Part shown: positions 63,737 to 64,000 of the stretch, in pieces | Layout: every line of letters starts with the position of its first letter | How positions within the stretch are numbered: the first letter of the stretch is position 1 | NCBI GenBank assembly: GCA_964598225.1 | Contig: CAZRBG010000008.1 | Location: 62,001-126,000 of the forward strand | Direction: 5' to 3' | DNA from: SG8-4 sp964598225 | GTDB lineage: Bacteria; Planctomycetota; Phycisphaerae; Sedimentisphaerales; Anaerobacaceae | Length of the DNA: 64,000 nt | Translations under genes and position numbers: made by a program | Notes under the pieces: model-generated | Seen by the model: only the letters and a program-made list of their open reading frames with translations | Database searches by the model: none | What the model was told of the DNA's origin: nothing

Positions 63737-64000
63737 ATGGACAAACGAGAGACCACCATTGTTGAAGGCGCAAGTTTACTTACGGACCACGATATTTATC
63801 TGTTCAGAGAAGGCCGTCATTTTCGGCTGTATGAAAAGTTGGGCGCTCATCTTATGGAACATGACCGAATCCGGGGCACATTCTTTGCCGTGTGGGCGCC
63901 GAATGCCGCCTATGTCTCTGTGATCGGCGATTTCAACGGATGGGACCGACAGTCGCACCCGCTTACTGTGCGGCCGGACAGCTCGGGAATCTGGGAAGGT
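63737..64000 (+). CDS. glgB: 1,4-alpha-glucan branching enzyme, N-terminal part
   Basis: 88 codons are in the window and the gene runs off the end. LGAHLMEHDRIRGTFFAVWA and PNAAYVSVIGDFNGWD are the start of the GlgB CBM48 domain. GGGAG lies eight bases before the ATG. It would branch the linear glucan made by GlgE. It is the third gene of the operon glgE - treS/mak - glgB. Confidence 0.9.
   Translation, partial: MDKRETTIVEGASLLTDHDIYLFREGRHFRLYEKLGAHLMEHDRIRGTFFAVWAPNAAYVSVIGDFNGWDRQSHPLTVRPDSSGIWEG

Noticed and set aside
1..64000. tRNA, rRNA, CRISPR array or prophage
   Set aside because: No cloverleaf, rRNA motif, regularly spaced direct repeat or phage structural gene was recognised by eye. 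A tRNAscan or Rfam run would be decisive.

Overview
The window looks like a chromosomal segment from a member of the Planctomycetota, most likely a Phycisphaerae/Sedimentisphaerales-like lineage and probably a metagenome-derived genome. This placement is an inference from several features. There are Tat-exported sulfatases beside a GH29 fucosidase. There is a pseudopilin-type secretion cluster. SpoVG is present outside Firmicutes and carries an extra zinc knuckle. There are many small ECF sigma/anti-sigma modules and a small planctomycete-style zinc-ribbon protein. Base composition is close to balanced. No rRNA, tRNA, CRISPR array, prophage or intact transposase was recognised.

Layout. 1-3794: end of a type II secretion (pseudopilin) operon (gspJ-, gspK-, PilM/GspL- and GspM/PilO-like). 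4217-4498: a FlgM-like small protein. 4650-8358 (minus): a compact operon clpX - orphan DNA methyltransferase - ispE - spoVG. 8531-10129 (minus): a PhoD-like phosphoesterase. 10141-13585 (minus): a 2-oxoacid:ferredoxin oxidoreductase operon (korD, A, B, C) with an MNT/HEPN toxin-antitoxin pair between korD and korA. 13798-19312: a sugar/amino-sugar group (nagA-like, galactokinase-like GHMP kinase, class III aminotransferase, Gfo/Idh/MocA oxidoreductase). 19484-22190: an unknown lipoprotein and a secreted esterase-like hydrolase. 22384-26970 (minus): pabB - four-helix-bundle gene - pabC-like - nif3-like - scpB. 27009-31913 (minus): a deoC remnant, a giant AsmA-like protein and purD.

32158-36769 (plus): a lipoprotein M14 amidase, then uvrB, nadC and birA. 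36807-38447 (minus): a membrane-anchored ankyrin protein. 38653-43361 (plus): GH29 alpha-L-fucosidase and two sulfatases, which look like a small sulfated-fucan-type polysaccharide locus. 43632-45014: dihydrolipoyl dehydrogenase. 45314-48541: an ECF sigma factor, a membrane protein and a large STN/coiled-coil exported protein, forming an apparent three-gene signalling unit. 48579-50499 (minus): a DUF2283 protein and purH. A 750-base gene-free stretch follows. 51253-58333 (minus): a beta-propeller protein, a small unknown, a DNA-repair-type radical SAM protein, SPFH and NfeD proteins, a lipoprotein, a YbjQ-family protein, a second ECF sigma/zf-HC2 anti-sigma pair and a zinc-ribbon protein. 58398-64000 (plus): a GlgE-pathway operon (glgE, treS-maltokinase fusion, glgB start) that would turn trehalose into branched alpha-glucan.

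The intergenic regions carry several families of palindromic repeats (22.2-22.4, 43.4-43.5, 45.0-45.2, 45.9 and 54.1-54.3 kb). The points most worth following up are the TA pair inside kor, the SpoVG zinc knuckle, the orphan methylase embedded in the clpX-ispE-spoVG operon, the four-helix-bundle insertion that rewrote the end of pabB, and the 45.3-48.5 kb sigma/STN unit.
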